From Hydractinia symbiolongicarpus (taxonomy: Eukaryota > Cnidaria > Hydrozoa > Anthoathecata > Hydractiniidae), in assembly GCF_029227915.1 (NCBI RefSeq), contig NC_079881.1, positions 11,881,501-11,941,500 on the forward strand: a stretch of 60,000 nt of DNA, read 5' to 3'. Positions 33,986 to 46,918 of the stretch are shown piece after piece; within the stretch, counting starts at the first letter, position 1, and the number at the start of each line of letters is the position of its first letter. The position numbers and the translations under genes were made by a program. Under the pieces are notes generated by a model. It had not been told where the DNA came from. It did not search any database and was given only the letters and a program-made list of their open reading frames with translations.

Positions 33986-34562
33986 TTTCGAATTGCGATT
34001 TTACATAAATGGCAGACAAAATGGTGGCAATAAATTTTTGCTTACATCATCACATTTTATGTGACGCCATCAAAAGCTTGAAATTTCTTCAAAATGCCAC
34101 TTCTGCTTAAAATGCAATAACTTAAGTTTTAGAGCGAATTTTTGCATTCTGTTTGAAGTTTCTGTTAGCTAAATAAAAGTTTTTTCACATATATTTCGGT
34201 TTTTACATAGATCGCCTGAAAAGTTGCCAAACATTGCCCGAAAATTGGATTAATCACGTGTTCAAAACATAGAAAATGATTCTTATTGATGAAATAAAGT
34301 GGTGTTGTAAGTTTCAAGTTCTAAATATAATCCCAACAAGAGTTATTATATTTTCCCAGTTATAAAGGTTTCATAGAGATTTGTAGGGGTAGTTCGAGTA
34401 ATAGCCAATATCAAAGCCTCTTAGAGGCATGAGATCTAAAAATTTGGCATGCAGGTGTCTAATAGACAAATACTGAAACTCAGTAAGTATCATAGCCATG
34501 TAACGTAGCGTTAAGGAGTTATTAAGAAAAACCCGTCAGGAGGTGGGGGGGGGGGGGGGGGG
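33986..34562 (+). repeat. Diverged copy of the piggyBac-like MITE interior
   Basis: From 'acaaaatggtggcaataaat' onward this tracks the interior of the 720-bp element at 40404-41123. Shared blocks are 'tagagcgaatttttgcattc', 'ttaatcacgtgt', 'aggtgtctaatagacaaat' and the G-run near the end. Neither terminal inverted repeat is recognisable. It ends in a G tract of about 18 (34543-34562). Confidence 0.75.
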
Positions 34563-35223
34563 GTGGGGGATTTTTATGATAAATGTGCTACTTTTTTATT
34601 GTCATTTACTAAAAAAGGAAAATTTTCCTTCCGTATTCTTTTTGGCGGAAAAGTAAGCTACGAGCTCTAAAATAAATTAAATATCAGTAAATGAAAAGTT
34701 TGTTTTGACGACGGAACAGAGACAACACGATCAGCTGCATTTGTTAAAAAATGCTATGTTAAGAAGGTAATTAACACTTCTAAATAGATCGTTTTTGACT
34801 GGCTTTACGTACAATAAACTTATATGTTTCTATACAGAATTTCAAAGGATATAGCAAGCTAGTTCAAAGGGTTTGCAGTTTATTTTATAAAAAAGTTCGA
34901 CTTAAAAATAGAGGTGAGTACTTAGATCAAATAAATCATGGATATCCTCGAATATATGTAGGGAACTTTTCCGCCATTTTCAGTGATATTTAGATGTCCA
35001 TTATGATATTGAAGATGATTTAAGTTTTTTTCTCAGCCAACATAAACTTTTCTCCACCGTCATTAGCTTGAATTTCGTGTAAGTCAATAAATTCAAAAAC
35101 CATCAGCCGTTTTGTAGTCCCTTTAACATTTTATCCTAGATGATTACTGAAGATTTGACTATGTATGTGTCAAAAAAATTCTAAATTTAGCGGTAAAATA
35201 ACCGTCTCACCACACGAAATAAT
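34563..35223. repeat. Unclassified dispersed repeat segment
   Basis: The part at about 34730-34850 ('gactggctttacgtacaata', 'acagaatttc') resembles 39215-39345 ('aactggctttatacgtaatt', 'gcagaattta') in word order. I cannot assign a family. Confidence 0.3.
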
Positions 35224-38155
35224 AATGGCTAAGTCATTAAACGTGGCATGTCTACAGAATATTGTATGATAGCAGAAACTTTGTTAAATGATTCTTTACC
35301 TACGTCGTTATTAATATTTCTGGATATACATTTGAACGGAGAGACCGTGTTTCGCCGGGAGGAGGTGTTGGCGCTTACATTAGCAACAGCTTAAATTATG
35401 TTAGAAGACTCGATTTGGAAACTTATGATGTCGAATGCATTTGGTTAGAAATATTTTCCGATTACACAAAGTCTTTTATTGTTGGTATACTTTATCGACC
35501 ACCGAATACCTCAAAACACCTCAGTAAAAACTTTAACAATAATTTTAAAAAACTTTAACAAAAATAAATAACGGAAACAAAGAACTCATAATACTGGGAG
35601 ACATTAACTGTAATTATCTTATAAAAAATTAAATGGCCTTATACAAACCATCAAGGGACCAACAAAAATTACGGATACCACTGAGTTGCTTATTGACGTT
35701 ATTTTGACAACAAAACCTGAGTAATGGAAATGAAAATCGTTTCAACCGCGCTGAGTGATCATTATGCCATTGGGTGCAAAAGAAAACTTATAACATTAAA
35801 CAACAGTATGAAACAATAAAATGTAGAGATTATTCAAATTACAATTCTGGTAAATTATCTCGCGATTTGAGTAATAAAAACTGGGATTCAGTTTATGCTG
35901 AACGAAATCCTAATAACGTCTGGGATACATTGAGAGATATTGTAAGTCGGAATTTCAACAAGCATGCCCCAAATATTACCAAAAAAGTCAAACGTAAAAA
36001 ATCACCATGGTTGACACGTGATATAAAATCGGAAATGAATTACCGAGAAACAGAAAGTTTCGTAAATCAAGAACTTCCACTGACTTTGAAAAATTCAAGA
36101 GTCAAAGAAACAAAGTAAATAACCTTGTTAGAAAGGCTACAAACGAACATAGTAGGACACTCCTGCAGGAAACGGCAAACGATCCTAAACGATTTTGGAA
36201 AACATTGAAAAGAATTTTTCCCTTCAAAGAAAAAATCTCAACAGTTAAATCTTTTATTATTGACGGCATAAGAAACTCAAATGCAAAATCTATCGCCTCA
36301 CGTTTTTGTTCTTACTTCTCTACCACCGTTTCGAAACTGAAATTCAAGGCAATGCCACTGAAAAAATTCATCTGGGCAAAACCGGAGGAAAGTAATTTGA
36401 AAACAAGTACTACCTTTGAGTTCACTGAGGTCACAGTTAATGAAGTTTTCATGCATCTCAAGAAACTCAAACGTAGTAAGGCTTGTGGTTCTGACGATCT
36501 TCCACCAGGCATGTTGAAAGACAGCGCAAAACACTTAGCGAAGACTTTTTGCCATGTCATCAATGCCTCACTAAGATCTGGTATAATACCGTCCGATTTC
36601 AAGCTGGGACAAGTGACGCCCATTCACAAATCAGGACGTAAAGATGACATGGACAATTATCGTCCAAATACCGTCTTGCCTGTTTGTTCGAAAATTCTGG
36701 AAAAATGTATTCACAACCAGTTATAAAAATTTCTAGAGCAGAATAAACTGTTATCTGAAACTCAATTTGGCTTTAGAAAGAAAAGAAACACGGAACTTGC
36801 TGCCACACTATTTCTTGACACAATAAGAAGGAATATAGACAATGGAGAGTTAACTGGTGCAATCTTCATAGATCTTAGCAAAGCCTTCAATTCGCTAAGT
36901 CATGCACAAATCATTGAAAGCCTGAAAAGTAATGGTGTTACAGGAATTGAAAAGGAACTTTTCATTGACTACCTCTTTGGTCGGAAGCAAATTGTGAAAA
37001 TAAATAACGAAACATCTGAACCTGAGTCAGTAACCTGTGGTGTACCGCAGGGCTCGATTTTAGGTCCCCTTTTATTCTTAATTACCTTCAATGACATTGG
37101 CAGCGTCCTTTCAAATTGTAAAATACTGACATACGTTGATGACACTGTCATTTTATGTTTCTGGTAAAACAAAAGATAGCATCGAAAAATTGTTGACTGA
37201 TGACTTCAATCGTGTTGCAGACTGGCTCGAAATGAACGATCTTGTTATAAATATGAAAAAAGGGAAAACGGAATGCATGCTGTTTGGCACTACTCAACGT
37301 ATCAAAAAACGTATCAACGTATCAAAAAAAAAAGACCTTCGATATAGATTATCGGCATCAATCATTCTCTTTCACCAACTCGTACAAGTATCTTGGTGTA
37401 AAATTGGACCAAACTCTTTCACTATGTGAGCACATCGAGTCGACATACAAAAAAGTTAGAGGGAGATTATACTTGCTTCAGAGAATCAGACCTCAGTTAA
37501 CCATCGAGATTGCAACAACAACAATTTACATCTCCAAGATACCAGTTTTCACGTATTGTTCAATCATTACATGTTATTCTACCAAGACGTATCAGCTAAA
37601 GTTGGAAAATTTAGAAAAGCGAGCAAATCGTATTATATTCAAGAAGAACGTGCTAAGAAAATCTAAACCAGCATCAATTAAAGAGCTGTTAAGAAAACGT
37701 CTTTGCCTTCAAGTTTTCAAGTGTGTTCGTGGAGACGTGTGTGAAACCTTTGTAAATTATTTCGAAAAAATGACAAACAACACAAGAAATAAAAATCATT
37801 TACTACGACTTCCTAAGATTAAGCTGGAATCAAGTAGAAAAAGTTTCTTTTTTAATGGTGCAAAAACTTTCAACTAACTTCCTCTGAAAATACGTGCTTC
37901 GATATCAATAAAAGATTTTGTAAAATTATATGAAGAGTTTTTTTAATTTGTAAATATTAATTTTTACTAACACATTTTTAGTTATTATTTTAAATTTTAT
38001 TACTATTTTTTTTTTTTTTTTTGGGGGGGGGGGGGGGCTGGGAAACAGGACCCATGGAAGAACAGAAATTTTGTAATTATATATATTTTGTATATTTTAC
38101 TAACTTTTAAATGGAAAAATCCTGTATAAATATTCGTTATAAATAAATAAAAAAT
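35224..38155 (+). mobile_element. Degenerate non-LTR retrotransposon (LINE), Jockey/CR1 group
   Basis: Endonuclease-like remnants lie at about 35260-35640: an 'ETLLNDS' segment, GGGVGAYIS, GILYRPPN and a 'GDIN' motif. Reverse transcriptase runs from about 36205 to 37250, with GSDDLPPGMLK, VTPIHKSG, NYRPNTVLPV, GFRKKRNTE, FIDLSKAF, CGVPQGSILGPLLF and YVDDTVI. A C-terminal thumb/connection segment reaches 37877 (SYKYLGVKLD, LENLEKRANRIIF). Breaks include TAA at 36724-36726, frameshifts near 37160 and 37320, and several in the endonuclease part. The 3' region has a T tract joined to a G tract (about 38009-38037) and ends in an A-rich (TAAA)n-like tail near 38155. It is inserted opposite to the Patched genes. 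It is inactive. Confidence 0.85.
36205..37877 (+). pseudogene. LINE reverse transcriptase, broken
   Basis: Three frames must be combined to cover the domain. The catalytic motif reads YVDD, where this group usually has [FY]ADD. The usual AFD of motif A reads AFN, although the first catalytic Asp (in FIDLS) is kept. With the stop at 36724 and two frameshifts it cannot make a functional protein. Confidence 0.8.
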
Positions 38156-38159
38156 CTTA

Positions 38160-40399
38160 AACGACATCATTCCGATAGATGAATTTTTACTTTACACCTA
38201 ATCTGTACTTTATTCCTAGTATGAATATATCACCACAACAATCTTCTTTTCAACCTGATGAAGAACGTACCTTAATTAAACATGTACCATACTAAACAAC
38301 AATCAATACAGCATCATATAACGCTCTTACATGGATGCAAGAGTATAAATTTAAATTTAACTCCGAAAAAACCCTACCCCCTGACTAAAAAAACAAAAAG
38401 CAAATACTTAAAACAACTAAAAACATAAAAAGGTTTTTATTTGATTATTAATTTTTAGAAATAAATGCCTTAAAGAAATTTTCATCATATAGCATATGTT
38501 ACACGAACAAATTCATATGATCATATAGTATTATGTCATAAATTACCGTAAAAGTCTTTTTCGCATCAAGAAAAACCAAAATAAAAAACTGTTGTTCCAA
38601 ATTTTAGTAGATAACATATTTTTATTACTGGCTTTTGGACTCTAACTGTTAATAACGTCACAATTTATTAGAAATTGCTCGAAACCACCATAGTAAACCC
38701 TCTAAAGTTAAAAATGCTATAAACTCTGATCTAATAATCATACGAGAGTTTTTGTTTTATTTTGAGCATTTTCGTTCAGTAATGCTATCTATAGAATCCA
38801 ACTTCACCAAATTTTACGGTCATAATCGATTTTCAGGATTATTCCAGCACTCATTCATTTTTATGTGCAGAAAACGAAAAATATGTTATAAAACATTAAT
38901 ATTACTAACAGAAAATCAAAAATAAATGGCGAATTACCAAGAATGTTCTTAAATGTGATTTTGACAGGTAATGGTAGTTCCCCAATTTGGAAATTGCTGA
39001 TGATGTGAGAAAATAATTATGCTAATTATTTCATTTTGTCTCATACTAAAATCCTACCAAGATTCAAGACTGGCATAACTCAGTAAGAGTTTATGGACAG
39101 TGGGCACTTTATGCCTTCCATACATTCTAGCCCCGAAATAGACCATAGGGTTACAAAAAACAGTACATCACAATAAAATTCGAAAGTTGGTTTTGACTAT
39201 GAAGCAAAAACAATACGACTGAATGTATTTGTTAATGTTATACTAAACGAACTTAAGAAATAATTATTACTTGTTGTCATTGATTTTGACTTAACTGGCT
39301 TTATACGTAATTATTTGGTATATTTTTGTGCAGAATTTAGAAAAAAATAGGTCAAAAATTTTAAAGATTTTTTGCCAGAAAATTTGATTTAACTGGAGAT
39401 AACTCAGTTAGAGTTTATGGAAAGTGGGTACCCAACGCCCCTCATTCTTTTAAGGCCCAAAATAAGCTATGCCAAATATGGTTAAAAAATGTTTCTTACC
39501 TGCAAACTTTATTTTTAAGGCAAGTCTTAAGTAAGTATATCCACACACCAAATATACTTTCTATCAAGTTTTTGCTGTAAATTCCAACCACGTGTTGTGA
39601 AAACTATAACAACTCACCATGTCTACGACTAACCACATTTTCATTTGGGTATTTAGTCATGTTTTTTTCTGCTATAAAACTTGCTGAACTAATTCCATTT
39701 TTTCTGGAATAAGTCCAGTGCAGAAGTGTAAAGTTGGCTTAACTCTCGTGGTTTGGAAATGATTATATAGTGACAAAAAAACAAACAACAGAAATAAATA
39801 TAAAAATTTAAAAGAATCTTCGCTGTTCATTTTCTTTTTCTACAATTAGATATCATAACATATCATTCTGTGTATATATATATATTAATTAAAAATGCTT
39901 ACATAATGAAAAAAAACACAACACAAAACGCGGGTGTTCTGTTATTTTTATATTCACAGCACAAGAATTTAAGAGGAATTTCTATTACTTTTCACAAGTT
40001 TGTGCCGCTGCTGAGACTGTGCCCTGTAGATTGTTCTAAACATTATTGCATTCCAATCAATGACATTAGAAAATAAACAATTAAAAAAGAGCCATGCAGT
40101 TTATTATAAAAATTTCAATTAAATTTAAAAATACCAAAGGATAAAATATACATAATATAATTAGGAGAAATATTAAGTTCAGCTGTTACCAAGACGAGTT
40201 TTTATTCAGATTTGTTATCTTTGCATAGAAAACATAGACGTTACAATATTGAATTATAGCCAGGAGCAGCACGTGCAATAAGATTTTCGCAAATAACACG
40301 AGCATTATCTGTCATATAATTCTGCAAAATGCAATGAAAATCCTAAATCCGTTAGTAAAAAAGCAAAACTCATTTAAAAACATTGCAGCTCACAGTACC
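38160..40399. repeat. AT-rich region with internally repeated, unclassified segments
   Basis: Two segments about 330 bp apart (near 39076 and 39406) share 'ataactcagt.agagtttatgga.agtggg' followed by related sequence. That indicates an internal duplication or two copies of an unknown repeat. No gene is seen. Confidence 0.35.
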
Positions 40400-40403
40400 T
40401 TAA

Positions 40404-41123
40404 CCCTATTCGGTCCGGGGTTTTTCGAACATACTATGACTGGGGGGGGGATTGCGCCCCCCCCCCTCAATAACTTTTCATAGGATTGTTCAAATTGAAT
40501 CAAACTTGGCACACTTATAGTACGTCATAAAAGGAACAAAATGGCGGCAATAAATTTTTGCTTGCGTCAGCACATTTTCTGTGACGTCATCAGAAGCTTG
40601 AAAATTGTTAAAAATGCCACTATCTGCTTAAAATATAATTACTTTTGTTCTAGAGCGAATTTTTACATTCTGTTTGAAGTTTCTGAAAGCTAAATAAAGT
40701 TTTTTTATTATATCGATTAAAAAATTGCCCGAAAATCCGTTTTTTTTCGATTTTTGGGTAAAATCCGACAAAATCGGGAAATCGGATTAATCACGTGTCA
40801 AAATTATTCAAAATGATTCTTCTTGATGAAACAAAGTTGTGTTGCAAGTTTCAAGTTCTAAGGATAATCCTAACAGGAGTTATTATATTTTCCTCATTAT
40901 AAGGATTTCATAGAGATTTTAGGAGTAGTTTCGAGTAATGGCCAATATCAAAGCCTCTGAAAGGTATGGGACCTAAAAATTTAGCATGCAGGTGTCTAAT
41001 AGATAAATGTTGAAACTCAGTAAATATTATAGCCATATAAGAAAGCAACCAGGAGTTATTAAAAAAAACCGTCAGGGGGGGGGGGCGGAATCCGCCCCCC
41101 CTCCCCCCCCGGACCGAATAGGG
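40404..41123. mobile_element. piggyBac-like MITE, 720 bp, TTAA target duplication
   Basis: The terminal inverted repeats CCCTATTCGGTCCGGGG (40404-40420) and their exact reverse complement (41107-41123) are flanked by TTAA at 40400-40403 and 41124-41127. TTAA targets and ends starting with CCC are typical of piggyBac. Subterminal G9 and C9-12 tracts lie just inside both ends. No transposase frame is present. A diverged copy of the interior lies at 33986-34562. Confidence 0.85.
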
Positions 41124-41127
41124 TTAA

Positions 41128-42067
41128 ACAGTACAGGGGAGGCGCACATCGGATATTTCTTTGCTTACTAAATTTATTAGCTGTTAGAGAACACTCTCGC
41201 TTTTGACAACAAGCTGCAAATCAACCATTATATCAGAGATGGAGACGAGAATATTTTTGCTAATGCAAAAATCTAAATAAATACGAAAGTTGTTGTGCAC
41301 TACCAGCTATCAGTTATTTCAACAAACCAATTTTGGAGCTGAAGATGTAAATTTTGTTAGTTACGTTCATGTAAAGCTACAACCACTTCGGAAAGCTACA
41401 TCCACTTCGGAAAATTATCATTTAAGGCATTTGTTATTTAGTTAAAATAAAACATGACACCTGGATTCATGTCTCTTAAAAATGCACTCTTTTATAGAGG
41501 ATATATAGTGCGGAGGTTTGCAGTCTCTTTAGGTGTGCCATGTGCACTGATTAACGTCGTCATATCACGCAGTGTAAACCTATGCAACTATACATCTTTG
41601 TAGAAGACACGTGGTGCCGTTTTGTGCTTTCGTTTTCAACAAGGGCTTACGAAGTCAAGATGCTTAAGAAAGAAAAATATTAAAATTATTTCAATCAACT
41701 TTATGTTTATAATTTTTTTCATGCATGGTAAACTGAATTTGGTTATAAAAAATTTGAGTTCTAAAATTCAACGGTTCCAAGTGCTTTTTCAGGGTAATTT
41801 ATTTCGCATTTGAAGTTAGATTAATTTCTTATTAAACCCCTTAAACCCCTCGTAAGTACATAAGTTCTTGTTGACTATCGATTGCTGACGATGTCGTGAA
41901 TGACGATGTCGTTCATTTTATATTCTCCCCGAGCTATATAACTTAGGCGTAACTGGGATTAATTCTGTTGTGCAAAAACCCATCAGCTCGTTACAATTGT
42001 TTTCTGCTAATCTCGCATTCTGTCTACATGGCTGCATATTCGATAGTGGAATAAAATATTTTAGTCC
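41128..42067. other. Intergenic, no gene seen
   Basis: 3' flank of the intact Patched-related gene. Short frames have no support. Confidence 0.4.
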
Positions 42068-42073
42068 TTTATT
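42068..42073 (-). terminator. Polyadenylation signal of the Patched-related gene
   Basis: AATAAA on the minus strand (TTTATT on +), 34 bp after the stop codon at 42108-42110. Confidence 0.5.
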
Positions 42074-42107
42074 ACAAACAATAAAATTATGATATATACA
42101 AAAGATA

Positions 42108-45100
42108 TCAATCCACAACGGTCATTTCAGCTGCTTGGTGTTTTGTTGGATTTTCAGTGTTATGTTGACAATTATCATCCATTGAAACTTCATCTTTGGT
42201 GACTGCCTTATTTGTAATTCCGTTCATCACAGTATTTGATGTCTTACTTGCTCGCATCTCGTCGATAAAAGAGATTCTGATATTGGTTCTGCAAAATACT
42301 AAATCAATAGTCGTCTTTTAATTATGAGGGATACTTACCCTTTTAATTAAAAAATAAGGTACTGAAATTAGAAAATAGAATTGGTAACACTTTGTGTATA
42401 TAAGTTAAACCTTTGTTTTTATTTCTACAATATTATCCCGCTACCTGTATGTCAGCAATGCTGTATTTCTTAACATTTTAAAAGGAGTAATGGCAATGGA
42501 ATTATACGTTAGTGTTCGAATGTCTACACAAATTTGTGCACTATTCAATAAAAATCAACTATTTCAATTCCCATGTAAAGCGGCTAGGTAGCTAAATATC
42601 TGATTGAAAACATTATATCGGATCTAATTGGTCAAATTATGTAATGTGTCCGTCACTCTTTTTTTAGCATTTAGTTTGATTAATTTAAAACTACATTGGT
42701 ATATCATTCTCTTAAGACTAGGGTGAAACTTATATTTGGAGTACAATTTAAATCAATATTTTTTTGCCAATAAGTTTATGCAACTAATCTTAAACTAATT
42801 TGAGCAAAAAAAAAAACAGGGAAAAGCGTCCTTGATGCAAAAGGTATTATGCTAAACTTTACATCACCGTCAAAAATAATGGATTTTTAAGGCAGTTAAC
42901 ATTAAGGTAGGTCATTTACTCACCCGAAAGAAACACTGGTAGAAATAACAACCCATTGAGTAATCCTAACGCAACTATACCAAACATCATTTTGAAAAAG
43001 ATACGAAAGATTTGAGATTCACTGATCGACAGGACGATGATGCCCAAAAATGTTGATAGACCTAAAGTGTGTATGAAAATTAAGTTTGTTTCAATTTAAT
43101 CCGATTCGGGTTCGACAGAGATTTTTTTTAATATCTCTTTTGTGCTTTGCTTCAGACTCTTAGATATTGGATTCGAAACTACCCCTCGAATTTTTATGAA
43201 ATTTTTATAATCACAAAAAAGTGCTAAGAAATGTCTGATGTAAAGAAGTGCATTTTTTATTAGAAAACCTTACCTCCCATAAACACACTTGAACCAATTG
43301 ATCCTAAAGCGTGGACGATTCTTTCTTCAGGTGTTGGAGCGTTTGATATCATATACGCATGCGCAATATGAGCAGAATAGTCTACAGCAAATCCAATTGC
43401 CATTATAGTAATTACCATGGAAATAGAATTTAACGCCACATTCCATGCTGCCATCAAAGCAAATAATTCAACAACCAGTGATGCGAAACCAATCGACACT
43501 AGTATAACAACACCTGGATGAACGAGGTATGGTGTTGTAATAACCACAATGGCGCAACCACAAATAAGGAGGTTTCGAATTGTTTCTGATTGGACTACTA
43601 GTACTTGCTCTCTGTAGAAATATTCTCGGTTTACTGCAAAAAGTCCTTCGATATTTAATTTCTCAAGATTGTCCCGAAAGTTCACCATGCTATCTGTTTT
43701 CCAAGTCCACGAATCAACATTTTTCTCTCTGCACATGACTTTGGATGCTCTAATTTTACCATCCTTCCATTTTAAATCGCCATTATGCATAGGTTTGTCC
43801 TTTAGAAATTGGTTCAACTGAGAGTAAAAAGCTGGACCTGTGCAATTCAATCTTTTATTTCCAAAGCAGTAAGAAGAATTTAGAAAGTTATTCATCCAGC
43901 TGATTGTTTCGCTTGGAATCATATATTTGTTTTCTTCGCAAACTTTAGCAATCTTTGCATATTTTTGTTGGCTGTCATAATCAGTATAATCAAATTTTGC
44001 ATCATCTAGAATAACATTAACTCCGAATCCCGATGGATATGCTAAATTAGCATCTAAAAATTTCACAAAATCTGATCCGTCTGGAGCTAACTCTCTCAAG
44101 TCATACTTTTCTTCAACTTTAGTTGCTCCATACACACTTACACCAAACAAACCAAGCGCAAGAACAATAACAAATACTCTGACAGGTAACTTCATTAATA
44201 ATCGACCCCATCGAATCATAATCTGCAACAAGAATACAAGAATTTCCTGAAATCTTACGGATTAACTTTGCAACTAACGTAATGGAAAGTTTTATTTGTA
44301 GCTTTTGATAAAAGCACCAACAAGTCACTCGAATTTATGTTTTGAACAATTATATTATTATCTCTAAGGTGCTAATGCAAGATACATGTCATTAGATTCT
44401 ACAGTGGCACTTACCAACGAGTTAACAGATGAGAAGAAAAAGTTGTTGTTGATTACTCACCTTATCAGAAATTCCTTTTTGACATTTTTTCCACGGTTCG
44501 TAACCTTTCACTTTTTTGCATGGGAAAAAGTCCATTTTTCCTGATTCAATTCGTTTAATGTCAAACGACAGTACAGCAATCATTAACGACAGAAGTATAA
44601 AATAACTAAACAAAATCGACAGGGAGGCGTACAAGCAAAAGTATCGTATAGCAGGAAAGATGGAGCTGGCACTAACTGCAAACGCAATCATATCTGTAAG
44701 TGTTGTCATAGTTACTGATGCACCAACATGGCCCAATGCTATTTCCAAACGACTTAAACCACGCTTTTCTTGACTTACATGATCAAGTGCTAGAATGGCA
44801 ATGATTAACTCGTACAGTTAAATAAATTTTTTAGAGATAAACTGACTGACAAAATAATAAGTATGAGACCTAAACGTTTCATACACAGTAGTTTTGGAAA
44901 ATGTTAAATGCACACGGATTAACAGTACCATTTGAACTATATTACTATTTATGACACGTCTTAAAAGCCTTGTCTTATATTTGAAGGATTTTGTATATGG
45001 GGTTTCAAAATCATTTTGTCTGCGATGTAGCATTATAACCAAACAACAACAAGGATGATAATGGTGCAACTCCTATCTCCAGTCTTGACAGGGTTAAAAA

Positions 45101-46731
45101 AAGAAGGAGATATGTATGACTTACCATCAATGATTATAAACATATCATCTATACCAACACCAAGAACTAAGAAAGGAACAGTGCCCACAAATGCAACGTA
45201 ATATGTTCCAGTAGACATCACAAATCCAAATGATGAGCCAATACCAAACATAATACAAACAATACCAATCATTCCTAGTAAGACAGACGAAATAAAACCA
45301 CAACGTATATAAAATGGTAATGCTGTGCCATGACAGAAACACACAAGTATTTTTTTTGAAAAAAAAACTATTTTCAAAATGCTTTGCCTCTTATGTTTCT
45401 AATCGGATATTTGGACAGCTGTCCACACTACAGTTCTGGACGTAAATTATTGCAAAGGAGGTCGCAACAACAAGCACGTGAGCAAGTTACACGCATCCCG
45501 GACTAGTTAATATTCACAGCAAATATTTGCTGACATCAGCACGCTAAGATTTTTCGACTTTTTGCATCATTCCGCGTCGTGGAGCGGATTGTTTAATAAA
45601 GCGGACTATTGTGATGTTAGCTAATTAGACGGCCAAAAACGCCCTTTTGCAAAAATATTACGTCCGGAAATGTAGCTTCTCAGTTATAAAAGTATGTATG
45701 TGCAAGAAAAAGTTATTTGTTTGTGCTGTAGCTGCAGGAAAAAATAATTATAATGGAATTAGCTGTAAAGAGCTGGAAGAGGAATGCATGTTAAAAAATG
45801 GTTTAGGTAGATAGTTGAGAAATGTTAGTTACTTACCAACTAGGAAATGACCTCCAACAACATCTCTGAACTTGGATAAAGCAAACGTTGTGAAAACACA
45901 CATAAGCGTTATGGACACCGCAATGAATTTAATGTCCCCACCAGAACTTTCAGATAACTCATCATCAATACTCCTTATTGTTCTAATGTAAATTCTCATA
46001 CCCTCTTGATCAAATTCACTTTGCTTTGATTCCAAGAAATCAATGATCTCCTTTTCAACTTCGCTATTTTTATCATACAGTTCATCTGTTTCAGGATATC
46101 TTGCAAAATATTGCATACGTAAAGAGACAGCTCTTACAGAACCATTTTTATAGCTATAATGTCCAAGAATTTCTCTTAGTCTAACAGAGGCTGGTAGTCC
46201 ACTGTTCAGTAAAATTGTATCATCATTTAAAGAGTTTAGTAGTGTCGACTGAATGGAAGTGTTGGTGATCCAACTGTTGTTGTATTGAAACAAATCTAAA
46301 ATGCCTTCATAATAGCATCCATACACTGTGGAGTCGTTTCGTACGCGTGCACATGTGTCATTATAACTTGTGTTATGCACGACGCCATTATGAAGCAACA
46401 GGGCAGCTTTTAATGCTTTTGTGTTCAATATGGAACTTTGATCTTTCATTTCAAGTATAAACACTTCTGGTAACGCTTTGCTTGGAAATGAGCTCTTTGC
46501 ACGATTATCATTTTGACCAGAGAGGCTGTCCTGTGGAAAGTACAATTTCTCGCCGTGATTTTGTAAATTAAACCGAGCAAAACCAGCCATGAGTCCCAAA
46601 GATATAAATATTGATAAAAATATTACAGTTTTTGGATAAGAACCAATTAAACGCGCCCATTTGATAAAAACTTTCTCGAAGAAACTGTTTAACGAAGCGC
46701 AAATTTTCACCCATCCACGCCAAATCTTCAT
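42108..46731 (-). CDS. Patched domain-containing protein (PTCHD3-like RND permease), six exons
   Basis: Exons in order of translation: 45837-46731, 45125-45274, 44461-44789, 43274-44222, 42924-43061 and 42108-42298. All introns are GT-AG, the phases match, and they join to 883 residues plus a stop. Residues about 31-52 are the first membrane segment, followed by a large Asn-glycosylatable extracellular loop. A sterol-sensing-domain-like bundle spans about 265-440 with the RND motif GVGIDD. A second membrane segment lies near 470-490, with a second loop containing Cys residues. The last bundle runs about 675-800 with GFAVDYSAH. The hydrophilic tail is about 60 residues. The family moves or senses sterols and lipids at membranes; this member's ligand is unknown. 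The last-exon frame is chosen because it is conserved in the neighbouring pseudogene; its acceptor is the AG at 42299-42300, not the nearer AG at 42291-42292. Confidence 0.88.
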
Positions 46732-46734
46732 TCT

Positions 46735-46918
46735 TGTAAATTAACTCAAGATATAACACTGGAAATAAATTACGTAAACATAATCAAGTTAAGAAAATAA
46801 TATTAAAAAAGTGCGTAATCAATTTGAATTAACATTAACAAAGCTAAGGTAAAAACGCATCTCAAAAAAATATTACTAAGCCTGAATAAAAGCATAGCGC
46901 ACAACGTAAAATATGTGA
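46735..46918. repeat. 5' flank duplicated at the pseudogene
   Basis: This 184-bp segment upstream of the intact gene recurs at 32821-33004 with a single visible base difference. The similarity stops abruptly after 'atatgtgaa' in both places. It marks the edge of a very recent duplication or conversion tract. Confidence 0.9.

Noticed and set aside
42291-42298. Nearest acceptor (TTTTGCAG) for the last Patched exon
   Set aside because: It gives a frame that stops after about 20 residues and is not conserved in the pseudogene; the AG at 42299-42300 restores the conserved frame.
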